Below are positions 36,480 through 48,450 of a DNA stretch of 64,000 nt, in pieces; positions within the stretch are counted from its first letter, which is position 1; each line of letters starts with the position of its first letter. The notes under the pieces were generated by a model. The model did not search any database. It was not told the DNA's origin and saw only the letters and a program-made list of their open reading frames with translations. The position numbers were made by a program, and so were the translations under genes. Origin of the DNA: Dallia pectoralis (taxonomy: Eukaryota; Chordata; Actinopteri; Esociformes; Umbridae); the NCBI GenBank assembly GCA_029465975.1, contig CM055744.1:6669192-6733191 (forward strand), given 5' to 3'.

Positions 36480-36650
36480 CAACTAACTGCTATACATACG
36501 TTAATCCACTGACAGGAAAGCAGGCGAGGCCTGGAACCAGAAGACGAGGCAAGAAGGTTCCTACCAGGTGGTCTATGCCAAACCAACAGTGGTTCGGGTA
36601 AAAGGCAGCACCAACTGGTACTTCCTGAGACCACGTTGACCTCCCGGGAC
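36480..36650 (+). mobile_element. Possible endogenous-retrovirus integrase C-terminal scrap
   Basis: One plus-strand frame of roughly 35 codons has the hydrophobic pattern and the 'Y.VV....VVRVKG..NWY' spacing seen at the SH3-like C-terminus of retroviral integrases. It is bounded by stops and has no flanking pol or LTR. The overlapping frames on both strands are not convincing genes. Weak evidence. Confidence 0.22.
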
Positions 36651-37229
36651 CTGTATAGATAGATTTGGACCTTTTTGCGATATGAAAGTAGCACGTTTGA
36701 ATTGTCGTTAAGGACACCTGGAATTTGAATGACCACCTGACACAGTCAATGACCAAGCTTATAAGCCCTTTATACTTATTTCCTTTTGGGAACTGTTGCT
36801 GTGGTGACTCTGGTGATGGACGGTAAAAAGGACACTGACTATTTAAGGATGTGGACCATTCGGCTTGACTAAGCCGTAAACACTACCATTGCCCTTTTCC
36901 CATGTATGAATATAGGTACTAATATAAGTGTGCATGGCGACACCACGGGATTCTGTGTGTAGTAAAAGCAATACCTAAAAGAGCCACATGATGGCAGTAT
37001 TGTTTCATAAAATAAAATAAGACTGGGTCGAAACACAACGGGAAGGGAGTAACACAGGAAGGAGACGTGGAATCGCTTGAAAAGCATGCACTTAGTTTTA
37101 CCAGAGTTTAGTAATAACTAGGTTTCGGAAGGAATGCTGAATGGAATTAAAAATCTCCTGGAGATTTGAGAGCACGAGATAGTTGAGAGAACAATTTATT
37201 TCAACTTTTATTTATTTGATCACATTCCC

Positions 37230-37385
37230 AATTTCCTGACTAATGTCTGGCGTTGTTGCTTTAATATTGTCAGATATATTTCTGCCGTAAAGATGCCATC
37301 TAGTTTGTGAAATGCACAATATGATGCTGCCAGCCCCATGCTTCACGGTTGGTATCCTCTTCTTTGTGTCAGTATTATGGTGCCG
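37230..37385. mobile_element. DNA-transposon scrap
   Basis: The phrase atgatgctgccagccccatg followed by cttcacggttggtatc is typical of decayed fish Tc1/mariner elements. No frame. Confidence 0.45.
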
Positions 37386-37878
37386 TTGGTAACCGTAAGC
37401 CTATACATGTAACTACTCCTTAATATATTGCTAAATAACCGTCTGTGCATTTAATTCTTATTTATTCAGGAATCAGGTGTACAATCATTGTGCATGCATT
37501 TGCATACATGTTGAAATATATGTAAGCAGATTGCATTATTATAACATAGTTCCCTTTAATTTATCTGGTTTAGCAATACACATTACTCCATCAAACTTGT
37601 CACACAAAATCAACATGCATTGTGTAAATATAGTTTATGGTCACTAAAACGCTGTAAAGGAGCGTTTTATTTTAAAAAATAACATGCCTTTTTAGCTCTA
37701 GAGGACCAAGTAACACAGCGGGCCGGCTTGATGAACATCTGCTTGATCATTTGACTAACTAGAAAATAACCTTTTTTAGTTAAAAAGCACATGCAATGCT
37801 GCCAGAGACCTTAAACACAACTTGTCAACTTAAATTAAAGTACATGTTTTGAGTCCAAAAACAAGGTTTATGTTTTTC

Positions 37879-37884
37879 TTTATT
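37879..37884 (-). terminator. Candidate polyadenylation signal of zinc-finger gene
   Basis: AATAAA on the minus strand, about 350 bp downstream of the zinc-finger stop codon (38230-38232). The region is AT-rich, so chance occurrence is possible. Confidence 0.35.
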
Positions 37885-38229
37885 GATGGAAATATAGTTC
37901 GCAAATCCCAAAAAGATTAATAAAAATGAAACTAATCGTTACATAGATTAGACCTATATGTCAAATAAAAACAAAACATAAGTGAGTGAAAATAAGGATG
38001 AAATGTACAAAAGGACATAGAGAAAACAAATATGCAATTATATGGAATCAAGCTGAAATCAATAACACATTGTTGTATAGCTACATTGTCATACAACTAA
38101 TTAGCCTTTGTCTAACAAAATAGATCTTTAATTAATACAATTTTAGTACTGTGATGTTTTGCTAATTTCTCTTGAAAGAACAATAAAAAGAAACTGACAA
38201 TTAATGGGGAATAATTACTCTTCCAACAA

Positions 38230-41200
38230 CTATTCATCTGATTGTTTCTCTCCGGTGTGTTTCAAGACGTGTCCAGCCAAATATCCCTTCTGAGTGAAGG
38301 ATTTGTCACACACAGCACACTTGAATTTTTTCTCCCCCGTGTGAGTCCTCATATGAATTTTCAAGTCCGCATTCAAAGAGAAGCCTTTGCCACATTCAAT
38401 GCACTTGCATGATTTCTCCCCTGTATGTCTAATCATATGGGTGTTCAGATTTCCTTTCAGACCAAAACATTTGCCACATTTGGGGCAAGGAAACGGCTTC
38501 TCCCCTGTATGGGTCCTTACATGTTCTGCAAGCTTTTCCTTCCGACTGAAGCTTTTCTCACAATTATTGCACTGATAAGGTTTCTCTCCTGTGTGGATTT
38601 CTTGATGGCGACTTAAATGAGTTGTAGATGCAAAACATTTGCCACATTTAGAGCACTTATGTGGCCTCTCACCTGTGTGATTCCTAACATGATCCTTCAG
38701 AGATTTTCTAACAGTGAAGCCTTTGCCACAATCTTTGCACTTGAATGGCTTCTCCCCTGTATGGATCCTCATATGTACCTTCAGATTTGAACTACAAGTG
38801 AAGACTTTAGCACAGGCATGACAAAAATGCTTTACTCCAACGTGAGTTTGCAAATGATTTACCATACTGTCTGTGGACATGAAATCTTTCCCACAAACCC
38901 CACAAAGATGGTATTTATCCTTTAAATGCATTTTCTGTACATGACTGACTAGATAACTCATGAAAACAAACGACTTCCCACACATCTTGCAACAATAAGG
39001 GGAAGTAGGGCTTTTACTGGGTGATGTTACCTTGAATAATTTGGGGGGTTTCCGCTCTAGAGCAATGGTAAGAGGGCTTTGTCCTTCATTGTGGAGTAAC
39101 TTTGTAGTTTTCCTCACTTCAGCACCAGTGGGAGAGTTTTGTTCCTTCTTGATCCGCGTTCTCAATGTCCGAACTAATTGTAGTGCTGACCTTAGACCTT
39201 CCGTCTCAACTCTACCGTGTGATAACTTGGAAGGTCTCTTTCCTCCCACGCTGGTCTTTGGGCTTCTCAATGTTTTGAGGGGTAACTTGGCAATAATCAC
39301 ACCTAATGGACAATTATTGTTGCTGTGCATTGTCTTTGAACAGGGTGAAATGGTAGTCGTACCAACTATATTGGTATTTGGGCTTTGAACTGCCTCAAGG
39401 GGTACCTTTGTAGTATTCCTTCCTCCAAGTCTGTTATTGGGGCTTTCTGGAATTTGAATGGGTGACTTGGTAGTCGTCACGGCTACTGCACTGGTATTGA
39501 GGCACTGCACTGTTTGAATGGGTAACTTGGTAGTTGTCACGGCTTCTGCTCTGGTATTGAGGCACTGCACTGTTTGGATCGGTAACTTGGTAGTCGTCCC
39601 GGACACTGCACAGGTAATGAGGCTTTGCATAGTCTTGGGGGGTGACTTGGTAGTCATCACACCTACTGCACTGCTATTAGGGCTTTGTACTGTCATCAGT
39701 TGTGCACTGGCAGCACTGCTATTGAGTTTTTGTCGCGTCTTGAGTGTTAACTTTGTAGTCTTACAGCCTCCAGCCCTGGTACTGAGGCTTTGCACTGTCT
39801 TACGTAATTTGGCAATTTTCCTGCCAACTGCACTAGAATTGAGGCTTTGTACTTTTTTGTGGGGCAACCCTTTGGTTCTGCGGCCTCCAACATTTATTTG
39901 AACAGTGGTTGTCTGTACCAATCCCAACGCTGACAGCAGTCCTCTACTCGGTACTATATCAATGCTTCCACTACCGTAATTTTGAAACGCAGAAGGTTCT
40001 GTACTAGTGACAGAAATGGGCTGAAAGTTGTGGCTGCTTTCTGATGCCCAGTTTTTTTCTTGCTCTGGGTCAGTGCCCATTGCATCAGTTCCATTGGGTG
40101 TTAGTAAGGGCTTTAGTTGTTTCGAATCATAGTGACAGATAGGAGAAAATAATAACTCTGTGAGGTCAGAATGTTGTTGTTGACGCTGTATTTCCTCCTG
40201 ACTGGCTATGAGCTCCTGTTCCCAATGAATGTGTGTGGGATATGGGTCCTCCTGTTCAAGACTGGGCCTCTGCTCCGGCTCACAGAAAACCTCCTCAGGG
40301 ACAATGAGCATCTGCACATCTGGATGAAAAAAATACAGTTAATAGTATACGGGTGGCAAGTAATAACCATTTTATTATTTATTTTTCATTTAGTTATAGA
40401 AAACACATTTTTTACTTATTTGCAGTTACCAGCTGCTGATCACCAATCTTGTGTATCTGTATCTAACTCAAACATTCAGCCATACCCCAATAACCTTACT
40501 GCTTATCGTAATACAGAGACCAAACTACATATACAGATGAAAATTAGAACAGAAAAGAAAGTGAAAGCAATTTATTCATTAAGATGATGCTTCACAATGG
40601 GCGTGTTAGTGGAGTTTAAAATCTCTTGTCTAGCTAATACCATTACATTGTTACAAATACGCTTCCGATGGGGGTCTTTATTAAAGAGTATGGGCAAACC
40701 TCGTTATTATTATTATAAACTCGGGAAACCAATGTTTGAATTTACAGAACTTAAAATAATATTTTTATTTTTTTAAACACCGCTTTAATTTCGTTTCATT
40801 TAGGTCACGAAGGGTTCTAGAAGAACGGTTGCTTAAAAGTATTGGGTTGTTAAGTCAGACTCAAAAGTCCTCATAAACACGTTTCGCTCTGGCCTCCATA
40901 TGAACTGGCAGGAGTTTCTCCCCAGTGCTAAACCGCACTCACAGTAAAACACTGGGGAGCAACCTACCAGCTCGATTAACTCAACACATAAGCAGCTGCT
41001 CTGCTATTAGTGAGCGACAATTATCTACATGGAAGGTTTTAACCAAGACACATTACTTGAGTTTAATATGTGCATATCACTAATGTGTGTGTGCGGGCGC
41101 GCACTAACCTGTTTTATTTAACTTTAGGTCTGGGCTTAAAGCCAGATCTAGAAGCTTCTGTAGACGTTGCATTTCCTGCTTTGAACTCAGGACTTCTTCC

Positions 41201-41301
41201 TGGTACTCGTTTAACGTTTTCTCGACTGTCCCAACAATCTCAATAGACACCGCGGTCAATCGCTGTCTGAGAAACTCAATCAACAGCTGTAGTTTGGACA
41301 T
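38230..41301 (-). CDS. C2H2 zinc-finger protein, two exons, nine fingers
   Basis: Exon 1 is 41301-41109 (start MSKLQLLIEFLRQRLTAVSI, the coiled-coil-like opening typical of fish zinc-finger genes; donor AAACAG followed by gttagt). Exon 2 is 40319-38230 (acceptor tttcatccag). The junction codon is G|AT, giving 760 residues in frame. The first part is acidic (EDPYPTHIHWEQELIASQEE); about residues 200-465 form a degenerate Thr/Ser/Lys repeat tract. Nine consecutive C2H2 fingers with TGEKP-type linkers fill about residues 495-755, beginning YCCKMCGKSF and ending FTQKGYLAGHVLKHTGEK. Finger 3 has CAKVF instead of CGKVF. Likely a nuclear sequence-specific DNA binder; the target is unknown. No KRAB or SCAN domain is seen. 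Confidence 0.9.
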
Positions 41302-41460
41302 TTTGAGGTGAATTCCGGTAAACACGCTAACTTTAGCCTACTCACGCCGTGGCTGTGCTGATATACAAAGATGGTGGACGTAGAAGCACATCCAGAGGCG
41401 GGCCGAGTGACGTATGTGACGAACCTGGAATTAAATCACGTGATAGAGAATGATTACACG
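41302..41460 (-). promoter_or_regulatory. Probable promoter of zinc-finger gene
   Basis: Directly upstream of exon 1 are CpG-rich bases, an aagatggtgg motif (41369 onward; YY1-like aagatggcgg class), two cgtatgtgacg/gtgacgta CRE-like words (41406-41421) and an E-box cacgtg (41437-41442). No TATA box. An inference from motifs only. Confidence 0.35.
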
Positions 41461-42096
41461 CGCCGAAATAGTACAGGACCGTTATTTTTATTATTGATTC
41501 AACTAATAAGCAACATAAGTACGAAACCGTTTAATTCAGATAACAGTTATCGACATACAATGTTTTAAAAAAAAGCCAGATCCTAAACAAACAATTATTG
41601 CTTTTTTGGATTTTGTACAATATCTGGTCGATTTAGTCGGACGTCCTTAAAGTACGGAACTGCACAGACTGATATGCAAGCTAGTTGAAGACCAGACTGT
41701 TGAAAGTGAAAGCAATACAGTATATTATTTTTAAGTGGCACAGTCATTTTGAAGTCTGTTTTATAATGCTCCATAACATGTTTTTCATGAAGAAATTGTA
41801 TATCTAACCAGCAGTGGAAGTCACCTAGTGTTTATTTTTAAATGCCCGCTGTGTCAGAGTATTGGTTGTATTAGTATTGCTCGGCTAGATAGATCTCAAT
41901 TAACGATCAACCAAAGGCTCAAGAATTCTGCATCTTGTTCTTAAATGCTTTCAACCATCACAAACAGTAACAAAAAAGGTCACATTAATACAAGTTTTAT
42001 TAATATTATCAACAAACATTCCAATAAAAAACACATTAAAAAGAATAAAACAATGCATCAAATCCAAGCCTGCCTTGTCATTGGCTTGGTCTGCAT
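41461..42096. other. Intergenic, nothing recognised
   Basis: AT-rich sequence between the zinc-finger promoter and the tail of gene copy A. The 3' part (about 42030-42070) is paralogous to the sequence beside copy B at about 48490-48530, so the segmental duplication extends past the coding part. Confidence 0.4.
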
Positions 42097-43470
42097 TTAC
42101 GTCTCCAGCAGCCACAGGTCACTCTTTACTGCCCTCCAAGCACGATGGAAGAATCCTTTCTGCTTGGGTGATTTCTGGTTACCTAAATGACAGGAATATT
42201 TAATTTTGAATTAATCTAAAACTTTACTTTAATCTTTGGAGATTGTGTTAATTGACTAACTTGTGAGATCGTCCTGTGCAAATGATCTGCTGAAAGATGA
42301 TGGCGATGAATATACTGTCAGTAAAAACATGATAGGTGTGAATAACAAACTGTAATTGTATTCTTAGAGACAACTTACGTTTTGGTCAACAGCCTCTGAT
42401 GGAATAACAATGGGGACAGGGACATTTCCAGTGGATTTCATCCTCCAGTTGTCCATTGTTTTCGGATGTTCTCTGCAAGTCTCTCCACAGCCCCCCCGAC
42501 CTCACAGGATGCCTTCCAAAGTAGCCACTGGGAAGCAGTTTCTTCATGGCTCTAACTACAAGACAGGCAATGTCTCTGGATGCCATCTGGCTCTTAAAAC
42601 TAATGACTTTCTTGAGACTGGTCCAATCTGAGAACTGGGCCAATTGGTCATACACAGAAGCTACAATCTCATTCACTTCTGCTGGTTCTAAGAAAAAGTT
42701 GGCCTCTGTTTCTACACTGGACACTGTCATTCCAAAGACAGTCCCAAGTTCATCCAGTCCCAGTCTTTAAGGAAGAGTATGGGATCCCAAGTAGGTTGGT
42801 CACAGAATATTTGGCCGAGCAGTTTGGTCACCAGGTTGTGCAAGGTTGTAGAACCAATCACAAGAAGTTCTCCACTTTGAAGAGGTGTCTTACTTTGTGT
42901 GACTCAGATTCTTGAATAGAGAGGTCATTTACACCAGAGTAGAATCCACACACTGCTACATGTGATGAGATGAAATACAGGCATATAGGCATCTCTGTTT
43001 GCAGGGTCGACTCCAACTCTGAGGATCAGACTGGTGACTATTTCTACTACCACCCAAGATGCACTCTGCATACGGGAGGCTGGGAGGAAGGTCAAGTCCC
43101 TGATGATGTTTTCAATGGCCTTGTCGACAGAAATATCTCTGGCGCACCCGATAAATTCCACTGACGACACAATCTGCTCACAACTAGCTATGCTCATGCT
43201 GGAGACAGAAAATACAGTTTACTATGTACACAACTGAAGCCTAGAAACATGAATAAAACATCCGAGGTACATACATGACCAGTTAACAAACATACATAAA
43301 GAGAAGACTTACAGGTCTAGAGAGGAAAGAGAGGAACACAGTGACTCTTTAAGGCCATTTAGCGGCTGAATGGATGAGCTTTCATCAAGGAATGTAGTGA
43401 AGCCTGACAACCCCTCAGACTGTACCAGCTCCATCTGATGAAGCTTCAGTTTAGTGTTCACCTCCCAACT
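42097..43470 (-). pseudogene. Unrecognised gene, tandem copy A, 5'-truncated and broken
   Basis: I do not recognise the family. Exon-like blocks match copy B: 43470-43313 (SWEVNTKLKLHQMELVQSEG ... SLSSLDL, donor gtaagt), 43198 onward (MSIASCEQIV ... LPASRMQSASWVVVEIVTSL), the block ending near 42386, about 42306-42250, and 42182-42097 (KGFFHRAWRAVK, stop). Damage relative to B: the six upstream exons are absent; about 90 codons are deleted after SLILRVG; a 2-bp loss near HLITCSSV creates a stop; a frame change lies near 42735-42770; one extra G sits in the G-run at about 42500; part of the penultimate exon is missing. Conversely A keeps about 100 codons (QIFCDQPTWDP to QFSDWT) that B lost. 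Confidence 0.6.
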
Positions 43471-43703
43471 CTGTGTGCAAAAGAGATTACAAAATAAATT
43501 ATTTATATATATACTTAATTTTGTAATCATTTGGTCCTCCATATCCATCAGCCTACCTCAATTTTTTTATAAAGAAATTTGACAAATCTGATTTCTCTTC
43601 ATTCGCTCAATCTGTGGCACGCACAACACAGCAAAGGACAAAAATGATAAATCATCATTTAATACATCGTAACAAAAAAATCTGACTCAGAGTGAATGAC
43701 ATG

Positions 43704-44273
43704 GGCTGCGTCCGAAATCGCGTACTATGTTGAGTATGTACTAAATTTAAATAAGAACGTACTTTGCTACCGTTAAAAAAAGTACGTTCTATATAGTATG
43801 AATCCGGGTAGTATGAATGTCCGGACGTACTACATGCGCCGTGTTAGAATTTTCTACTTTTATAATCTACCGGGCAAGCGAAGCGTGTTTCCTTCAGGTC
43901 CGCGTCCTCCTACCACCACGCATAAAGCAAACCCGCTTTTAAGTCAATCGTTTACTTACATGATGTTAAACAAATACAATTTAACCACAAAGAAACAAAA
44001 AAAGTGTTTTCTAAAGTAGTTACACTTGAAGACTGCCGCGTCTCCGGTTTCCACCATTTTTAAATGTAACGAGAACTCCTCTCTCTTGTTGCATCATGGG
44101 ATAGTAAAGTGTCCATCGTATGCACACTTCAGAATCTCGCCGGGAGTAGTAGGTCATCCGGGTACTTTTCGCATACTGTTTTTCGAATACTATTATTTCG
44201 GACATACTACTCTGCTCGCGTACTGTTTTTCGCATACTATAAAGTATGGAAGTACGCGATTTCGGACGCAGCC
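43704..44273. mobile_element. MITE with perfect 23-bp terminal inverted repeats
   Basis: The left end ggctgcgtccgaaatcgcgt plus act is the exact reverse complement of the right end (44251-44273). The interior has palindromic tactat/agtatg words and no transposase. The flanks (acatg at the left, atgatt at the right) suggest a short target duplication, but its length is unclear. The element sits about 230 bp beyond the truncation point of gene copy A. Confidence 0.85.
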
Positions 44274-44440
44274 ATGATTAGTTTTCATGTAAAAAAAACT
44301 AGCCTGCGCTACCAGACTAGTATCAATTGTTGCTGCATGTAGGGCAACTAGAAAATTAGGGAGGCTTGCAATTGCGATACTAGCTAGCTAGTCTAGTCAC
44401 ATATACGAATGATGCATCGGCAGTGTTGACTGACATCAGC

Positions 44441-45643
44441 CTAACCTCGGATTTCCACTGACTGCATGACCGCAGCGGGCCAGCTCCCCCTTCGCGACGG
44501 CTCTGTGATTTGCCGTCCATCAATACCTACCAGGTGCGAATTTAGTTGTGTAAACGGCTGCCATTGCTAGCTGAAGTCACGAAGACCCACAATATCTGGC
44601 GAGTTTACGTAAGATTGCGCGATATAACAGGATGTACAGAGCACATCCTCCCACAATAGACTTTACCTAAACAGTATTGTTAAAAAGATGTAACTGTTAT
44701 GTTTTTTACTTTAATAAATGTCAAAAACAATATTAAATAAATGCTTACATTATACACATATATAGCTCAATATAATCAATACCTACCTGGTGCGAATTTA
44801 GTTGTGTAAACGGCTGTCATTGCTATCTGAAGTCACGAAGACCCACAATATCTGGCGAGTTTACGTATGATCGCGCGATATAACAGGATGTATAGAGCAC
44901 ATCCTCACACAAAATACTTTACCTAAACAGTATTGTTAAAAACATGTAACTGTTATTTTTTTCACTTTAATAAATGTCAAAAACAATATTAATTAAATGC
45001 TTACATTATACACATATATAGCTCAATATAATTATATCTTAACTCAAATCTAACTTTCTTTATTAGATAACCAATATATGTAAATACAGTAGTTTAGGCA
45101 AATCAAACAACCCTGCAATGGCTGCTTAATAAAAAAGTGTGTTTTTTAACAAGTATAGCTAGAGAACAAAAAATACTTGTTTTCTATTTGCATTTCTTGG
45201 ACAAAATTATCGACTTACATTCCATACCCATAACTCCTGCTATAGTTTTCCATGCGGTATCCTTTTTAAGGTTGTCCTTATAAAAAGGGTGCGACGAGGA
45301 ATACATTATTTTGTGTTTTTGGACTTCCTCATCCATGGTGTCAACTTAAGGTAACTGGTGTCTCAAAACCTCTGACCTCCGGCCTCTCTCTGTCCATTAT
45401 GATGTAATAAAAGCCCTGCATATTTTTTTTCGAAGGGATTCGGACTGCCGCTTCTGGGACGGAGCCGATCACAGCCGTGCTCCAGTCAGTGGAAATACAC
45501 ACATTGACTTTAATGGAGACCTAATGACAGAGCCGGCCCGCAGCCGCCATGCAGTCAGTTGATATACCCACATTGACTTTAATGGAAACCTAATGACGGA
45601 GCCGGCCAGCAGCCGTCATGCAGTCAGTGGAAATTAGGGGTAA
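44441..45643. mobile_element. Non-autonomous DNA transposon with about 40-bp inverted termini
   Basis: The left end ctaacctcggatttccactg... and the right end ...cagtcagtggaaattagggg are imperfect inverted repeats of about 40 bp, sharing tttccactgactgcatgac. The interior includes a 257-bp tandem duplication and two copies of a roughly 70-bp 'catgcagtcagt...cacattgactttaatgg' block near the right end. No transposase frame. A short relative is at 46821-47167. Confidence 0.7.
44519..45033. repeat. 257-bp direct tandem duplication
   Basis: Two consecutive copies run from tcaatacctaccaggtgcga (about 44519) and tcaatacctacctggtgcga (about 44776), ending in tatatagctcaatataat. They differ by scattered substitutions and small indels, so the duplication is not very recent. 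It lies inside the transposon at 44441-45643. Confidence 0.88.
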
Positions 45644-46820
45644 GGGGAAATAAGATGACATTAGCTGATGGCAGTGGCCAGTGTTTAACGTTGTGCCTCA
45701 TACATTCTGCACAGGCTAAATGTTATGTTTGTTATATGCAATCTGACTCGAAGACAGTAGCCTAAGAACATCCAAAGTGTACAACGACTTAAAAGCGTCC
45801 ATAGTGAAAAAGGCTTTTACACCACCTACGCAAGTTACTGAATAACAGAAATTTTAAGAACTTGATAGTAAATAGGTCTTCGCATAATTGTCATTATATG
45901 AAACAAAAAGATCCTATAGTCTCTAGGATTCTGGACATTTTAAAGCATTGAGAGTGACTCAACCTGCGTAAGTGACCGCCAATGTTACAATAATACCTCT
46001 AGCCAATGTACACCGATACAGTCCATTCGGCAGTTAATTTCTGAAGTAGTTCAGAGTTGTTCTTTGTAAGAGTAGTTCGTTTTATACGTTAAGTTGTAAA
46101 ATACAATACCATTTATTTAAATGAAATTTAGTTTTTTACCCCCTCCTTTGATCATTTGTTTTTAGAATGTTTTATATAAATAACAATACTGAAGTTGGAA
46201 AGTTTGGAGCTATTTTATTTATTTATTTTTAATTACGAAAGTACAGAAAAAAGGTACCGTTGGGTACAATGTATGGCATCAGAAGCACCAGCCACAGACA
46301 ATTGATTATATAAACAATGTAACACACATTCACATGAATATACATCATGTATTAGCATATAGACCCATCTAGGGAATTCATATTATTCTGCTTCTTCTTC
46401 ATCAGATTAAGCACTTCTTTACTACTCACCTGAGATTAAGCACTTCTTCACTACTCAGAAAAGAACGCCTTGTGATCATGATTTGTTCTGAGGTAACATC
46501 TTAAACTCAACAGTTATTTTTGTACAAGATATTATTTTATAATTTTGCGTTACTGCAGAGCATTACTCTTGGAAAAAAGTAATGTGTGTGTGATCAGTCT
46601 AAAGATGCTAGTCGCTGATAGCATGAGACAAACTAACAGCTTGGAAAAGATATTGCATGATTTTTATATTGGCGACGGGGTTTTGGCCTATTTCTTGACT
46701 TCATCGCAGCCATGGAAATTTTTCTGTTTCTTCTGTTGACATTGGTTGATTCAACTTGCAGCATGAATTTGGTCAACAGAGCAACGGTCCCTAAACACGC
46801 ACATGATCTCAAGTGATGTC
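45644..46820. other. Intergenic, nothing recognised
   Basis: AT-rich sequence between two related DNA transposons. A short direct duplication (gattaagcacttcttyactactca, about 46405-46455) is the only structure I see. No convincing frame. Confidence 0.4.
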
Positions 46821-47167
46821 TTATCCCAGATATCCACTGACTGCATGACGGCAGCAGGCCAGCTCGCCTGCGTGACGGCTCTGTGATTTGCCGTCACTAC
46901 CTACCAGGTGCCAATTATGTTGAATTTTGTATAGAAAATGTTACGTAAAAAGTTTACGTAAAATTGCTTGCGGAGCTCTGCAGCATCCGGCAAAAATAGA
47001 AGTCCTGCATATTTTTTTCAGAGTGTTTCGGACTGCCGCTTCTGGGACGGAGCCGACCACAGCAGTGTTCCAGTCAGTGGAAATACACACATTGACTTTA
47101 ATGGAAACCTAATGACTCTACTTGCAGGCCCGTAGACATCAAGCAGTCAGTGGAAATTAGGGGTAAC
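46821..47167. mobile_element. Short relative of the 44441 transposon
   Basis: The left end tatccactgactgcatgacg and the right end gcagtcagtggaaattaggg match the termini of the larger element, including the ctgccgcttctgggacggag block. The interior tandem duplication is absent, making this a deletion derivative of about 350 bp. Confidence 0.7.
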
Positions 47168-48138
47168 TGTCAGAAGAACTGAGTGACTAACAGACAGCAC
47201 TAGCAAAAACAATTACAGATATGTTGTACACAAGCTCTAAAACAAACAGCTATATGCAAGGGAAGCGAAGGTAGGAGAAACCTGTGTATGTGTGTGTGGT
47301 CTGTTTAAAGATGCTAGTCACTGATAGCATGAGACTGTGCAAACTAGAGCTTGATATACACCGCCTGCTTGCTCAACTTGCAAATCTCCCAATCTCTGGT
47401 TAGCTGTCTCTGAACGCTCTTTCGTGTGCACAATGCCAACTTGCAGTGTTGTGTGTCTTCCTGAAAATCTGGTTCCGCAATTGTTAGTATTTTTTTTACA
47501 AGGTGTGACTCCAATACTAAAAATGTATTACATTTCAACACAATGCCAACTCAATGATTTGTCAATGTTCAACTAGCGATTTTATTTGTACATGTATCAC
47601 TCACCCGTGATCCCTACGATCCCGGAAACATTATTCCATGCATCCATTCTTTGAAATAAATATTTGTACGAAGCCAGAAATGCATCGTAAATAATCAAGA
47701 AACCAGCCACTGAAATGAGAGTTTGTTCTCAATCGTTCTACAAGGCTAAAAATGTACTTCTCGGATGAAATTTGAAAGGTGAGTGAACACAGTTAATATG
47801 TGAGTTAACTAGTTTGTTTTCGTTTCTACATCAATGTGACGTCCTGTTTTTTACGTGTCTGTTTTTGTTCATGTTTCAGACGCGTGGCATTCACCTACAT
47901 TAATGTATTGATACGGTAACAAAGGTAGTTCATGATGTTGATTATTCTCTATCATAGTACAATTCTTCAAATATTATGGTCAGACATTATCTGTTCTTTA
48001 TATTACACTTTATATACCAGCTGCATGGGTCTACTCTATAGGTAACAAATCAAAAGTTTCACATCAAAACATGACAGCTGAAATGAATCACAGTGACAAC
48101 AAAGGTCCAATTAAAACATGTTTTATTCATATTAATAT
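47168..48138. other. Intergenic, nothing recognised
   Basis: No convincing gene. A phrase around 47280-47340 (ggtctgtttaaagatgctag, then ctgatagcatgaga) repeats sequence at about 46590-46630, showing an additional local duplication. Confidence 0.35.
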
Positions 48139-48450
48139 CAGACAATCAATCAAACTTATTTTATACAGCACTTTTTACACAACTGTATATATCTCAACAA
48201 TTACATTCCCTGGGAACTATTGTAAGATACGTTTAACAATCAGTGCAAACAAAAAAGGCTTTTACAATTACCCAGCCTGAATCCAACAGAGCACACATCG
48301 ACAAGTTGAACAAGAAGAACAAGTTGAACAAGTTGATACACGGCGGCTAGGAAAAACTCCCTGAAGGTCAAATTTAGGAAGAAACCTAGAGAGGAACCAG
48401 GCTCTGGGGGGTGACCAGTCCTCTTCTGGCTGTGCTGGGTTAATATAATT
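48139..48450. mobile_element. Dispersed fish repeat
   Basis: The text ggctaggaaaaactccctga, gaagaaacctagagaggaac, caggctctggggggtgacca and tcctcttctggctgtgctgg is a very common teleost interspersed repeat, here inserted just past the 3' end of gene copy B. Confidence 0.65.

Larger units (their letters stand above)
34893..38229. other. Intergenic region between ferlin start and zinc-finger gene
   Basis: Contains the 22-bp array (35899-36009), a short dispersed-repeat piece at about 36141-36180 (similar to 48139 onward), a possible endogenous-retrovirus scrap (36480-36650) and a Tc1-like scrap (37230-37385). The ferlin promoter and 5' UTR exon should be here, but I see no confident TATA or CpG signal. 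Confidence 0.5.
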
